A DNA stretch of 61,944 nucleotides from Planctomycetota bacterium (GTDB taxonomy: Bacteria; Planctomycetota; UBA11346). The stretch is taken from positions 1-61,944 of the forward strand of contig JACDEI010000029.1 of NCBI GenBank assembly GCA_013816485.1. The letters run 5' to 3'. A program made the translations under genes and the position numbers. Under the pieces are notes generated by a model. It was not told the origin of the DNA. It did not search any database and worked only from the letters and a program-made list of their open reading frames with translations. Shown in pieces: positions 37,901-45,924 of this stretch. Every line of letters starts with the position of its first letter. The first letter of the stretch is position 1.

Positions 37901-38573
37901 TCGCTGCGATCATCCCAACGACCGCCCAGGCGTCACCGCCACGCTGCGCGTGCTGGTAGAGGGTGATGCCAACGAGCCGATCACGCTCCGTGCGACAAGC
38001 GATATGCCCCTGGATGAGCAAACACCAGCGAGTCAATCAATCCCACCGATTCGCACGACCTTGCAGAAACTGCGCGCACGGTGGACGCAGACCGCGTCGC
38101 CCACCATCGACCTGGGCTGGGATGTGCGTGCAGCAGCAGCCAGCGCGCGCGCCGACACGCTGGCGGATCTGGATGCGTATCTAGCTGGTCCGATGCCGGA
38201 ACAGTTATTGATCTGGAAGGTCACGACGCCGACGACGCCAGGCCGGCATCTCCTGCAGTTAGTGAGCGGAACCCACACCATTGATGTGCCGCTGGCTCTG
38301 GGTTCGACGGTTCCTGGGGAACCGCTGACCTTCATTCCCGATGGTAAATTCCAGGGTTGGCGTCAGGTCATCACGCCAGCCACCGGCCCAATTCGCGACA
38401 TCATAGTGATAACCAGTGATCCCACGGCGACAGCCAGCAGCGCCCAACCTGAACCCTTCTTCCAGCCATTCCGCGCGCTGGGCTGGGCATGGGATATGGG
38501 CTGGATTGTACTCTACCTAGTCACCTACCTACCGGCGATGTTCCTGACGCGCTGGCTGCTGCGCGTGGCCTGA
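34941..38573 (+). CDS. PEP-synthase-like phosphotransferase fused to a membrane C-terminal domain
   Basis: A 1210-residue protein with a GTG start. Residues 1-290 form the pyruvate-phosphate-dikinase ATP-grasp domain: GGKAVNLARLLNAG, VAVRSSATAEDMADASMAGQ, PADVAGVLFTVNPRSG, WGLGEAVVSGKVQPD, DLEWAI...LQSRAIT. A long middle region is of rifampicin-phosphotransferase type. The swivelling PEP-utiliser domain near residues 735-830 has the phospho-His in GGALSHGAVVARELGIPAVV. From about residue 850 there are four membrane helices and a basic loop (TTDNARLLVAKERAARLRSEA) resembling DUF106/EMC3-like insertases, a roughly 180-residue extracytoplasmic segment, and a last helix. The fusion is unusual. 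It is coupled to the PQQ-propeller gene. The phosphate acceptor is unknown. Confidence 0.75.
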   Translation: MILPLRDAHDARLVGGKAVNLARLLNAGFAVPDGFVITTPAFIAAISADGHLPTAVPIELAAHIAEHYRTMGSPTVAVRSSATAEDMADASMAGQYETLLDLQGEDAVIAAVAHCWRSIDTPRTRSYLASKNIPLSDVAMAVVVQRLVPADVAGVLFTVNPRSGKADELLIEASWGLGEAVVSGKVQPDTLVVERATGVVRHAVIADKATWFAAGTHGERSVADERRRLPCLDAQQVDALCRLGEQVERHFGSPQDLEWAIHAGQLFLLQSRAITTMGAIAAGQQRCAEERARLADALAAGRGPWVRHNLSETLSQPTPLTWSLMSRFMSGDGGFGALYREIGFAPSPQVCRDGFLTLIGGQIYLDVARAPELFSTGYPFVYDLDLLRTNPDAAQEPPSVARGSASDQIAAARLQAKVDARINALVITQVRTLQEQILPAFNTWITEESRIDLRTLNNTALIACWRTRVHQVMDVFAPQSLMPSVIAATLMTRLRAFTEQHVWDEDPLALAELLSSGGEANCTVRSTAQLREVAAGRLSIDQWLHDHGHRAPGEFDLATPRWRERPDQAIALGKHLTDGADPLLLHHDHAAAASRAAASLRQRLSARDAHDLDTLLVQLHHYLPWRENGKHWLMMGYELMRHVAVEAGRRLNLGDDIFLLSDDEFAQALTSGYAPLALIATRKSQRATETKLHLPALITHDDLPTLGQAPALTSVGDHLPAFVISAGVARGPARIVLTPESAGELGRGYLLVCPSTDPSWTPLFVNAAGLILERGGALSHGAVVARELGIPAVVFDGATTCFSDGEILGIDGTAGAIHRGADLSPVADCPADALTRADLPPPVSRRERISARWRNGLFLLWALVFAAIFLLPPDRLYVPIIRGFDTLLWPLVLGVGMPGVVALVSVVMAVLVLGVQRLTTDNARLLVAKERAARLRSEAMALPSDSARRLTLLAAASPVQWRIMGASFVPLAVLLGPMIMSVCWLMDRCDHPNDRPGVTATLRVLVEGDANEPITLRATSDMPLDEQTPASQSIPPIRTTLQKLRARWTQTASPTIDLGWDVRAAAASARADTLADLDAYLAGPMPEQLLIWKVTTPTTPGRHLLQLVSGTHTIDVPLALGSTVPGEPLTFIPDGKFQGWRQVITPATGPIRDIIVITSDPTATASSAQPEPFFQPFRALGWAWDMGWIVLYLVTYLPAMFLTRWLLRVA

Positions 38574-38687
38574 AGTTCGACAATCGTTGACGCTCCTACC
38601 CCATACACGTCTCCAGGATTACCGAGCGTGTCAGCCCGTCTTGGGCGCGGTCGCCGGATCCTGCTATTGAGGTGTCACGACCACGTC

Positions 38688-38703
38688 ACTGTAACGTTAC
38701 AGT
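38688..38703. promoter_or_regulatory. Palindromic LacI-like operator candidate
   Basis: ACTGTAACGTTACAGT is a perfect 16-base palindrome with central CG, similar in shape to cre-type and other LacI-family operators. It lies about 80 bases upstream of the beta-helix gene at 38782, the first of three genes read in the same direction. It differs from the GACTTCGAAGTC core found elsewhere, so a different regulator is expected. Confidence 0.5.
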
Positions 38704-38781
38704 AGCGAGTTCCGCCACTGACGGTCCGTGCCCCACCAAAGCGCACGCCCATCGCTGCGCCGGACCAGCCAGGGAACCACC

Positions 38782-40851
38782 ATGAATCCCCACTCCAGCC
38801 CCGTATCCAAACGCTTGTGGGAACGGAATGAACACCGTACCTGCTCAAGCCGATCCAGCGCCGTCATGAGTCAGTCGCTGCCGCCCGTTTGCCGGGAGCG
38901 ACGCCGGAATTTGGTGTGCGGGCCGGGTTTCGCATCCGGTGGGCGAATCTGCTCACCAGTTCTTTGGCTGCTTCTCCCATTCGTCGCCATCGGTCTGCTC
39001 GCTCTGAACCTAGTGGCATACGCCGCCGAACCGTCGCCGGGATCGGTGACCAAAGACGGTGCGAGACCGGGCGGGATCTTGTGGCCAGCGGATGGCATGA
39101 TCGTCAACGTCAAGGATCTCGGGGCCAAGGGCGATGGCGTCAGCGATGACACCGCGGCGCTGAATGCCGCGATCAAACAAGGCTGCGGCAAGATGTCCGT
39201 GCTCTACTTTCCCGCCGGCACCTACCTGGTGTCCGGGCGGCTGGGCGGCCACGGCAAGTCGTTCTTCTGGAGCTACCTGCAGGGCGCCGGCCGCGACCAG
39301 ACCATCATCAAGCTGAAGGACAACTGCCCTGGGTATCAGGATGCGAAGAATCCGCTGTGGCTGATGAGCAACCTCGAAGACCAGCCGGCCTGCAAATGCT
39401 GGGTCAACAAGGCTAGTGGCTGCAACATGGCCTTCGACGTCCAACTCAACGATTTCACCCTCGACACCGGCAAAGGTAATCCCGGTGCCATCGGTCTGCA
39501 CTACATCTGCAACAACACTGGCGGCATCAAGAACCTCACCATACGCTCCGGCGACGGCCAGGGCGTAGCCGGCATCGACATGCGCCATCCGTGGCCGGGC
39601 CCGTCGCTGATCAAGGGCGTCAGCATCTCGGGATTCGATTACGGCCTGTGGATTAAGCACCAGTCCTATCACGACACCTTTGAGGACATCACCCTCGAAA
39701 ACCAAAACGTGGCGGGCATCCTCAACCAGCAGCACCCGATCTCGATACGCCGGTTGGTGAGCCGCAACCAGGTGCCGGCGATCATCAACGACAAGCCAGA
39801 AGGCCAGGTGGTGCTGATCGATGCCGAGCTGACCGGCGGCAAAGCCGGTACCTGCGCGATCATCAACCGGGGATCGCTCTACCTGCGCTCATGCACCACC
39901 ACCGGCTATCAGGCGGTGGTCGAGCACCAGGGCACGGTGCTGCCAGAGACCACGGTGGACGAATGGTTCTCGCAGGAGTGGGGCAGCCTGAGCCCGACGG
40001 CGAAACGGTCGCTGAATCTTCCGATCAAGGACACGCCCGAGTTGCCCTACGATCCGCTCGACCAGTGGGAGAGCGTCGGCAAGCACGCGGACAAAAAATC
40101 AGGTGACGACTGGGGTCCGGCGATCCAGGCGGCGATCGATGCCGGCAAAAGCACGGTGTATTTTCCGCGCCTCGACCAGGGCGGCTACCTCATCAAAAGT
40201 CAGGTCATCGTGCGCGGCGCGGTGCGCGTCATCCAGGGTTGTGGCGCGGCCATCAAACCAGACGGCAAAGCCCTCGCCGGCAAGGCCGCCTTCCGCATCG
40301 ACCAGGGCACGCCGGACACGGTGTTCTTCGAGAAGTTCACTTGGGAGAACGGCGAACAGAATCACATCGAACACGCGGCGCGCGTCCTGGTGATGCAGCA
40401 GTGCCGCTGGCAGCGCATCATCACCGCCGCCGGCTGCGGCGATCTGTTCGTCGACTGCTGGGGTGGTTCCGGCACGTTCACAGTGCCGCAGAAGGTCTAT
40501 GCCCGCGCCCTCAACATGGAGGCCGGTGGCCCGCCCAAGCTGATCAATCAGGCTGCCGACTTATGGGTGCTGGGCCTCAAGACCGAAGGCGACGCCACCA
40601 ACATCCGCAATCTCGCCGGTGGCAGGGTCGAAGTCCTGGGTGGCTTGATCTATCCCGCCGGCGGCAAGCTCGAACGGGTTCCCGGCTTCATCAATGAGGG
40701 CGGAGCGATGTCGGTGATCACCACTACGTTGTGGGCGAACAAGACCGCCTTCCAGGAAGTGGTCGGTGGACAGACCAGAGCGATTCCCGATTCCGGCCGG
40801 TTCTGGAGCTACGTCTTCATTCCCGACGGTGAAAAACCTTTTCAAAAATAA
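38782..40851 (+). CDS. Secreted tandem beta-helix protein (pectate-lyase-3 / GH55-like)
   Basis: About 689 residues, with a long charged N-terminus before a hydrophobic export segment (SPVLWLLLPFVAIGLLALNLVAYA). Two copies of the pectate-lyase-3 start follow: VNVKDLGAKGDGVSDDTAALNAAI with VLYFPAGTYLVSG, and later GDDWGPAIQAAIDAGKSTVYFP with GYLIKS. Each is followed by many short beta-strands. Two tandem right-handed beta-helices are the layout of GH55 beta-1,3-glucanases, but catalytic residues cannot be assigned by eye. The start at ATG 38782 follows AGGGAACC; ATG 38866 is possible. It is homologous to the gene at 59672. The G8-like and VCBS genes follow, likely one operon. Confidence 0.75.
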   Translation: MNPHSSPVSKRLWERNEHRTCSSRSSAVMSQSLPPVCRERRRNLVCGPGFASGGRICSPVLWLLLPFVAIGLLALNLVAYAAEPSPGSVTKDGARPGGILWPADGMIVNVKDLGAKGDGVSDDTAALNAAIKQGCGKMSVLYFPAGTYLVSGRLGGHGKSFFWSYLQGAGRDQTIIKLKDNCPGYQDAKNPLWLMSNLEDQPACKCWVNKASGCNMAFDVQLNDFTLDTGKGNPGAIGLHYICNNTGGIKNLTIRSGDGQGVAGIDMRHPWPGPSLIKGVSISGFDYGLWIKHQSYHDTFEDITLENQNVAGILNQQHPISIRRLVSRNQVPAIINDKPEGQVVLIDAELTGGKAGTCAIINRGSLYLRSCTTTGYQAVVEHQGTVLPETTVDEWFSQEWGSLSPTAKRSLNLPIKDTPELPYDPLDQWESVGKHADKKSGDDWGPAIQAAIDAGKSTVYFPRLDQGGYLIKSQVIVRGAVRVIQGCGAAIKPDGKALAGKAAFRIDQGTPDTVFFEKFTWENGEQNHIEHAARVLVMQQCRWQRIITAAGCGDLFVDCWGGSGTFTVPQKVYARALNMEAGGPPKLINQAADLWVLGLKTEGDATNIRNLAGGRVEVLGGLIYPAGGKLERVPGFINEGGAMSVITTTLWANKTAFQEVVGGQTRAIPDSGRFWSYVFIPDGEKPFQK

Positions 40852-40925
40852 CTCGTGCCGGTGCCCTTGCGAGACGACGAGGGACCGGGACGCCAAGCGA
40901 AGCCAACCTGAAGAGGAGAGCGACT

Positions 40926-42614
40926 ATGGAAACCACGCACAGCAACACCAACCGTAGACCATCATTGATCACCGCCGGTGACGGTGCAGGGAAAGTCGAC
41001 TCGCCGAACCCGGTGGCGGGAGTACCTGGCTGGTGCCGTAGGTCAGCACTCGGTCTGCTGTTCCTCTGCGCTTTCACCACAGTTAGTGCTGCCGCCGAAC
41101 TGTCGCTGACCCCCACCGAAGTGATGCTGGTCGATGGTCGCAAGGTCCAGGGCCAGTTGGCTTGTGAGTTGGACAGCCATCTGGTGCTCTATTCGCCTGG
41201 GCTCGGCGCGCTGAAAAGTTTCCGCAAGGAGTTCGTCGCCAGCTACACCAGGGGCGGCAAGGCAGTAAAGGTGTCGGCGCCGCGGGCGCTCACTGCCGAG
41301 GAAACGAAAATCGATCTGGATTGGAACGGCTGGCCGGACGCCGTGCCCGAGAAGGGTCCGAAGCCGGCCTACACCACGCAGAAGTGGTCGCCGCCGAAAC
41401 GCCTGCTGGTCTGGAAAACCCTCGATGGCAAGGCGCCGATGCATGACGAACTGGTCTCTGGACAGAACCGCGTGAAGGTCGCGCTTTTCCAGGGCCAGGA
41501 TCCGGCCAACTGGCTGGTGCTGGGCGCTCCGCTCGGCAGCGGCAACAAGTGGGACCTCGACACCGACGTCATCCTGCCCAGTGCGGGCCTTGAGAAATTC
41601 TACTCGGTGATCATTCCCGGCGCCCAATTTCGCCATCTGATGGTGGAGAACCACGCCTGGATCGGCTTTGGCGATCCGAGCGGCATGAATGTGGCCGGCA
41701 ACTTCTGGGTGCATGAGCGCGGCCGCGGCGGCGTCAGTAGCGTCAAGCCCGGCGATTTCATCGGTCCTTACCACACGTTCTGCCGCAACGATCGGGCGCC
41801 GATCTTCGACCAGCGAACCTTTAACGTCGACGACCCGACCTTCGTGGCCTTCACCTGGGATAATCGCGGCTACCGCCTGGCCCAGTACGTCAACGTTAAG
41901 AAGGATGCCGGCGCCTCGGTGGAGTTCCTCGGCTCGCACATCTCCGGCGACAAGTTCTGGATCTTCAGCGGCATCGGCATCATCGGTCCCGACAGTTCCG
42001 TCCACGCCGACACCCGCAATGGCGACTGGGTGCAGAAGAACGGCACGCTCCAGCTCATGTCCGGTGCGCACTGGGGAAAATGTCAGAACAAGATCTCTAC
42101 CGACGAAAAGATCATCGAAGGGCTGCTGGAATTCGGGACCCGAGAACGCCCACTGACCAAGGATGCTGTCGTGGAATCGAGTTGGAAGGACTACACCGGA
42201 ATCAGTTTCAAGATCACCGGCGAAGGCAAAAGTTTCACTGTCGAAAAGGTGGGGAAAGTGCGCATGTGCAGCGCCGATCCCAAGACCGCACGCGTGGTGT
42301 TCCGCTACCTCAATCGCGACCTGGGTCCGCAGTGGGTCGAGGAGATCAAGGGCACGCCCTATCGGGAATTACCGCGGCGCACCGACCTCGTCCTGCTCGG
42401 CGATGTTGAACTCGACGGCGTGGTCTTCGAGGATGTGCACCAGGGCGGCGTGCGCCTCGGCGACCCGGCCATGAAGGCCAAGATCAAGAACGTCACCATC
42501 GGCCAGAATTGCGGCGGCACCAAGCTTGAGGAGCTATTCGCTCTTTATGAGAAAGGAAAGCCGCCGGTGGGCTGGAGCGCGGATCCGGTTGTACTTAAGT
42601 TGTTACGCAAATGA
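40926..42614 (+). CDS. Secreted beta-helix protein, G8-like family (paralogue 2)
   Basis: A 562-residue protein with an export segment (SALGLLFLCAFTTVSAAA) after a 35-residue polar lead. It carries an extra N-terminal domain shared only with paralogue 3: LTPTEVMLVDGRKVQGQL, ELDSHLVLYSPG, SFRKEFVASYTRGGK, which looks like a small LSM/SH3-type barrel. The family core follows (RLLVWKTLDGK, NWLVLGAPL, DTDVILPSAG, HTFCRND, ADTRNGDWVQKNGTLQLMSG, RERPLTKDA, SADPKTARVVF, ELDGVVFEDVHQGGVRLGDPA, GQNCGG). It is flanked by the tandem beta-helix gene (75 bases before) and the VCBS gene (70 bases after). An extracellular polysaccharide-related role is inferred. Confidence 0.6.
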   Translation: METTHSNTNRRPSLITAGDGAGKVDSPNPVAGVPGWCRRSALGLLFLCAFTTVSAAAELSLTPTEVMLVDGRKVQGQLACELDSHLVLYSPGLGALKSFRKEFVASYTRGGKAVKVSAPRALTAEETKIDLDWNGWPDAVPEKGPKPAYTTQKWSPPKRLLVWKTLDGKAPMHDELVSGQNRVKVALFQGQDPANWLVLGAPLGSGNKWDLDTDVILPSAGLEKFYSVIIPGAQFRHLMVENHAWIGFGDPSGMNVAGNFWVHERGRGGVSSVKPGDFIGPYHTFCRNDRAPIFDQRTFNVDDPTFVAFTWDNRGYRLAQYVNVKKDAGASVEFLGSHISGDKFWIFSGIGIIGPDSSVHADTRNGDWVQKNGTLQLMSGAHWGKCQNKISTDEKIIEGLLEFGTRERPLTKDAVVESSWKDYTGISFKITGEGKSFTVEKVGKVRMCSADPKTARVVFRYLNRDLGPQWVEEIKGTPYRELPRRTDLVLLGDVELDGVVFEDVHQGGVRLGDPAMKAKIKNVTIGQNCGGTKLEELFALYEKGKPPVGWSADPVVLKLLRK

Positions 42615-42684
42615 CCATGGTCGTGGAGCCAGGGACGCCTGGCGATGCCCACTGGCAGCGAGCGATTCCCAATCAGGAGCCATC

Positions 42685-44589
42685 ATGACCAGATCCGTCG
42701 CCGTCTTCGCCCTGCTGTTCCTCGCCCCGTTCCTCGTCGCGGTGATCAACCCCTCGCTGCAGCCGGTCAATCTGGCCGACCGCTACGCGGTGGTGGTGAT
42801 GGCCAAGATTACGTCCATCGATACCGGCAATCGCACCGTGGTCGCCACGGTCGAGCGGGTCTGCCAGGGACACTTCGCGCCGACCGAACTGCGCATCACC
42901 GCCAGCGATGGCGCGGTGCGCGGGCTGTTCTCGCTGAGCCAGGGCCAGCGCCTGGTGGCTTACATCGGCAAGAAGGTCAAGGGACGTGAAGGCGATCTGC
43001 TGTTCTACACCGGGACTTGGCAGACCGGTGTGGTGCCGGATGCCGCCAAGCCGGGTGCTTGGACCTGGGCCACGGTGCAGAACGACAACACCATGGCGGG
43101 GATCTTCAACGGTGATCCCGAACGCCTCGGCGAACTGATGACTGAGATCACCGAAGGCCGCGGCTACTTTCCCTGCAAACCGTACTGCCGGTTCCACGAG
43201 GACCGCGTCATCGGCAAGCTCGACGCGCCGGTGCGCGGCGTCGCGCTCGCGGATCTCGACCACGACGGTCGACTCGACATCGTCGCCACAGCGAACGCCG
43301 GCGTGAAGGTCTGGCTCCAGCGCGACGGCTTGCGCTTCGACGACGCCACCGCGGCTCTCGGCCTCGCCGGCGTGCCGGCCGCCTCCGTGGCGGTGGCGGA
43401 CCTCGATGGCGACGGCAAGGCCGATCTGCTGCTCGACGGGGCGCTGTGGTCAGGGACGGGCAAGGGCTTCGTGCGCAGCGATCGCGTTCCGCTCATCCCT
43501 GGACTTATCAGCGCCACCCTTGCCGACCTGGACGGCGACGGCTGGGCGGACGTGCTGGCGGCCACTGCCACCGGAGTGCGGATCTATCTGAATCCCGGCA
43601 AGTCCAACGAAGCGTTCAGCGATGCCACCGCGCGCTTCGGCCTTGACCGGGCAGAGTGCGGCGCTGGCCAAGGTGGCTTGGTCGCCAACGGCGACTGGGA
43701 TGGCGATGGACGTAGTGATCTCTTCGTCGCCGTCGGCAAGGGTTTGCTGCTGATCCGTGATCGTGACGGACGCTTCCAACCCCGCGTCCATGAACTCGAT
43801 CTCGGTCTCACGCCGGCAGCCGACGGCGAGCGTTGCGGTGGCGCCGTCTTTGCGCCGATCTGGCGTCGCGACGCCATCAGCCTACTGGTGCCGCGCCATG
43901 CCGGCTTCGCCCTGGCCATCGACCGCGCCGGCGCGATCGAAGATGCCATCGGCTTCTGCAATGAAACCTCCGAGCCGTCGGACCGCCAGCTCTGGACCGT
44001 GGCTGAGGACCTCAACGCCGACGGCGAGATTGATCTCTACACCGCCTCCGGTTCCGCCGGCTCCTCGGATGTCTTCCATCTCAATCGCGGCGCCGGCTCG
44101 TTCATGCGTCCGATGAAATACATCGAAGGGGTTTTCCCCGGTCCAGCCCACAAGGCCGGTTCGTGGGGTGTGGCGGTTGGCGATGTCGACGGCGACGGCG
44201 CTAACGATCTGCTGCTGGGCGACAGCGACGGCAACGTGAACGTGCTGCTGAATGCGGCGCTGGAGGAACGCAAAGATCTTGATGAGAGCGCCGTGCCCGA
44301 CCTGTCCAAACTGGCGCTGGCCCGCACCCTCGCCGTATCCGCGAAAAGTCTGCGGGGCGTCGTCGGCGCCACCGTCACGCTGACCGACGCCCAGGGACGG
44401 CAAGTGGCCCAGCGCCGGTTTGGTGCCAACACCGTCGCTGGCAGTTGGAGCGGCGGGCCGTTGCTGCTGACGATACGCGAGCCTGGAGCGTACGTGCTGT
44501 CACTGCGGCGCACCGATGGCAGCGACAGCGTCAAGCGGCTGACGGTGGATGCGCCGCTGGCGAAATTCACTGCGGTGGAGTTCGAGTAG
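42685..44589 (+). CDS. Secreted VCBS/FG-GAP repeat protein with UnbV-like C-terminus (paralogue 2)
   Basis: A 634-residue protein with a signal peptide (TRSVAVFALLFLAPFLVAV). The family N-terminal domain reads NPSLQPVNLADRYAVVVMAK, RVCQGHFAPTELRITA, LVAYIGKKVKG. Calcium-loop repeats include DLDHDGRLDIVATA, DLDGDGKADLLLDG, DLDGDGWADVLAAT, DWDGDGRSDLFVAV, DLNADGEIDLYTAS and DVDGDGANDLLLGD. The C-terminal domain GVVGATVTLTDAQGRQVAQR resembles UnbV/ASPIC. ATG 42685 follows CAGGAGC. It closes the three-gene unit 38782-44589; a heptad-armed hairpin element follows 19 bases after the stop. Confidence 0.78.
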   Translation: MTRSVAVFALLFLAPFLVAVINPSLQPVNLADRYAVVVMAKITSIDTGNRTVVATVERVCQGHFAPTELRITASDGAVRGLFSLSQGQRLVAYIGKKVKGREGDLLFYTGTWQTGVVPDAAKPGAWTWATVQNDNTMAGIFNGDPERLGELMTEITEGRGYFPCKPYCRFHEDRVIGKLDAPVRGVALADLDHDGRLDIVATANAGVKVWLQRDGLRFDDATAALGLAGVPAASVAVADLDGDGKADLLLDGALWSGTGKGFVRSDRVPLIPGLISATLADLDGDGWADVLAATATGVRIYLNPGKSNEAFSDATARFGLDRAECGAGQGGLVANGDWDGDGRSDLFVAVGKGLLLIRDRDGRFQPRVHELDLGLTPAADGERCGGAVFAPIWRRDAISLLVPRHAGFALAIDRAGAIEDAIGFCNETSEPSDRQLWTVAEDLNADGEIDLYTASGSAGSSDVFHLNRGAGSFMRPMKYIEGVFPGPAHKAGSWGVAVGDVDGDGANDLLLGDSDGNVNVLLNAALEERKDLDESAVPDLSKLALARTLAVSAKSLRGVVGATVTLTDAQGRQVAQRRFGANTVAGSWSGGPLLLTIREPGAYVLSLRRTDGSDSVKRLTVDAPLAKFTAVEFE

Positions 44590-44607
44590 CCATGCTCGGT
44601 CAAATCC

Positions 44608-44760
44608 GAAGTGCGAGGTGCGCGGTGCGAGGTGCGAGGTGCGAGGTTGGAAGACCAGTCGTTGCACCAACTCTCGCCTTCACCCGAAAGATGAACAGCC
44701 GCCACGTCATAACCGATTGGTGTCCAGCTTCGCACCGCGCACCTCGCACCTCGCACTGCC
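44608..44760. repeat. Heptad-armed hairpin element (GTGCGAG type)
   Basis: The left arm is five GTGCGAG-type heptads from 44611; the right arm (about 44728-44758) is complementary. The arms continue inward as GTTGGAAGACCAGTCG against the complement of CGATTGGTGTCCAGC. The central part, read on the minus strand, contains GCGGCTGTTCATCTTTCGGG and GTGAAGGC, which matches the centre of the element at 49425 read on the plus strand. So the two are homologous elements in opposite orientation. It sits just after the 42685 VCBS gene and before the LacI gene. Confidence 0.8.
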
Positions 44761-44792
44761 TGATCTAAGATGAACGCACAATTCCACTACCC

Positions 44793-45887
44793 GTGCCGAC
44801 CAAGGCCTGTGACGTGACCACGCTCAAGGACATCGCGGCCAAGCTCGGCGTCGGCGTGTCGACCGTCTCCTACGTGATGCGTGGCAAGGGTGAGGAACAC
44901 CACATCAGCAAGACGCTGGTGGAGCGCATCCGTGCCACCGCTGAGCTCATGCATTACCGGCCCAACGTCGCGGCGCAGAACATGCGCCTGGGGCGCTTCG
45001 GCAACGTCGCCTTGGTGCTGGGCGCACGCTGGGGCATCGGCCACCTTCCGGCCGACCTGCTCACTGCCATTGGCGATCAGGTCGAAGCCCACGATCTGCG
45101 TCTGCTCATCAACCGTTTCGAAGACCAGCAGCTCACTGATCAGGACTTTGTCCCGCGCATCCTGCGTGAGCTGTCGAGCGACGGTCTGCTGATCGCCTAC
45201 AACGAGCAAGTGCCCACGCAGATGATCGCGCTGATCAAACGCTTTCAATTGCCGGCGATCTGGATCGATGCCGGATTGCCGCAGGATTGTGTCAACGTCG
45301 ACGATCTTGGTGCCGGGCGGTTGGCAGCGGAGCATCTGCTGACGCTGGGCCATCGGCGCATCGCCTATTCCCATTTCGATTGGCCGGTCGCCGTCACGCG
45401 AGGCGGACATCACAGCGTCGCTGACCGCCGTCGCGGTTGCGAGGACACGGTGCGAGCGGCTGGTCTGGAACCCCTGGAAGGCGCACTAAGGACCGACGCC
45501 GCCGATCGCACTGCTCTCATCGCCGCCGCCCGACGCTGCTTGGCTGGACCCGATCGCCCAACCGCCGTGGTCTGCTACGGCGGCGAAGATGGCGAAGCGT
45601 TCTTTGCTGCTGCTCACCTGCTCGGTCTGCGCGTTCCACAGGACCTCTCGCTGGTGGTGGTCTCGGACCGGCAGCGGCCGATCCTCGACCGGCTGTGGAC
45701 CACGGTGTGCATTCCGCTGAGGGAGCTGGGTACTCAGGCCGTGACGATGCTCAGCGAACGCATCGCAGCACCGCAGCATCCGCTCGCCGCACGTTCGTTT
45801 CCGCACCACGTCATGCCCGGCACCACCACGGCGCCGCCGACTTCCAATCCATTGCCATCGCCGCCCTCATCGACAACCAGGCGCTGA
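44793..45887 (+). CDS. LacI-family transcriptional regulator (copy C)
   Basis: A 364-residue regulator starting with GTG. The helix-turn-helix TLKDIAAKLGVGVSTVSYVM, hinge HYRPNVAAQNMRLGRFGNVAL and ligand-binding domain (DDLGAGRLAAEHLLTLGHRRIAY, TAVVCYGGEDGEAFFAAAHL) are complete. It is only distantly similar to copies A, B and D. Its C-terminal tail is Pro/Thr/Ser rich. It lies 37 bases before the G8-like gene at 45925 on the same strand, so regulator, G8-like and VCBS genes probably form one autoregulated operon. Confidence 0.88.
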   Translation: MPTKACDVTTLKDIAAKLGVGVSTVSYVMRGKGEEHHISKTLVERIRATAELMHYRPNVAAQNMRLGRFGNVALVLGARWGIGHLPADLLTAIGDQVEAHDLRLLINRFEDQQLTDQDFVPRILRELSSDGLLIAYNEQVPTQMIALIKRFQLPAIWIDAGLPQDCVNVDDLGAGRLAAEHLLTLGHRRIAYSHFDWPVAVTRGGHHSVADRRRGCEDTVRAAGLEPLEGALRTDAADRTALIAAARRCLAGPDRPTAVVCYGGEDGEAFFAAAHLLGLRVPQDLSLVVVSDRQRPILDRLWTTVCIPLRELGTQAVTMLSERIAAPQHPLAARSFPHHVMPGTTTAPPTSNPLPSPPSSTTRR

Positions 45888-45924
45888 CCCGACGGGTCTA
45901 CGCCTCCTACCTGGAGCATCTCCC

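Noticed and set aside
42610..42684. Palindrome GACCATGGTC and CCAGG..CCTGG between G8-like and VCBS genes as an operator
   Set aside because: Short, inside an operon, and without a matching copy near other modules; chance is likely.
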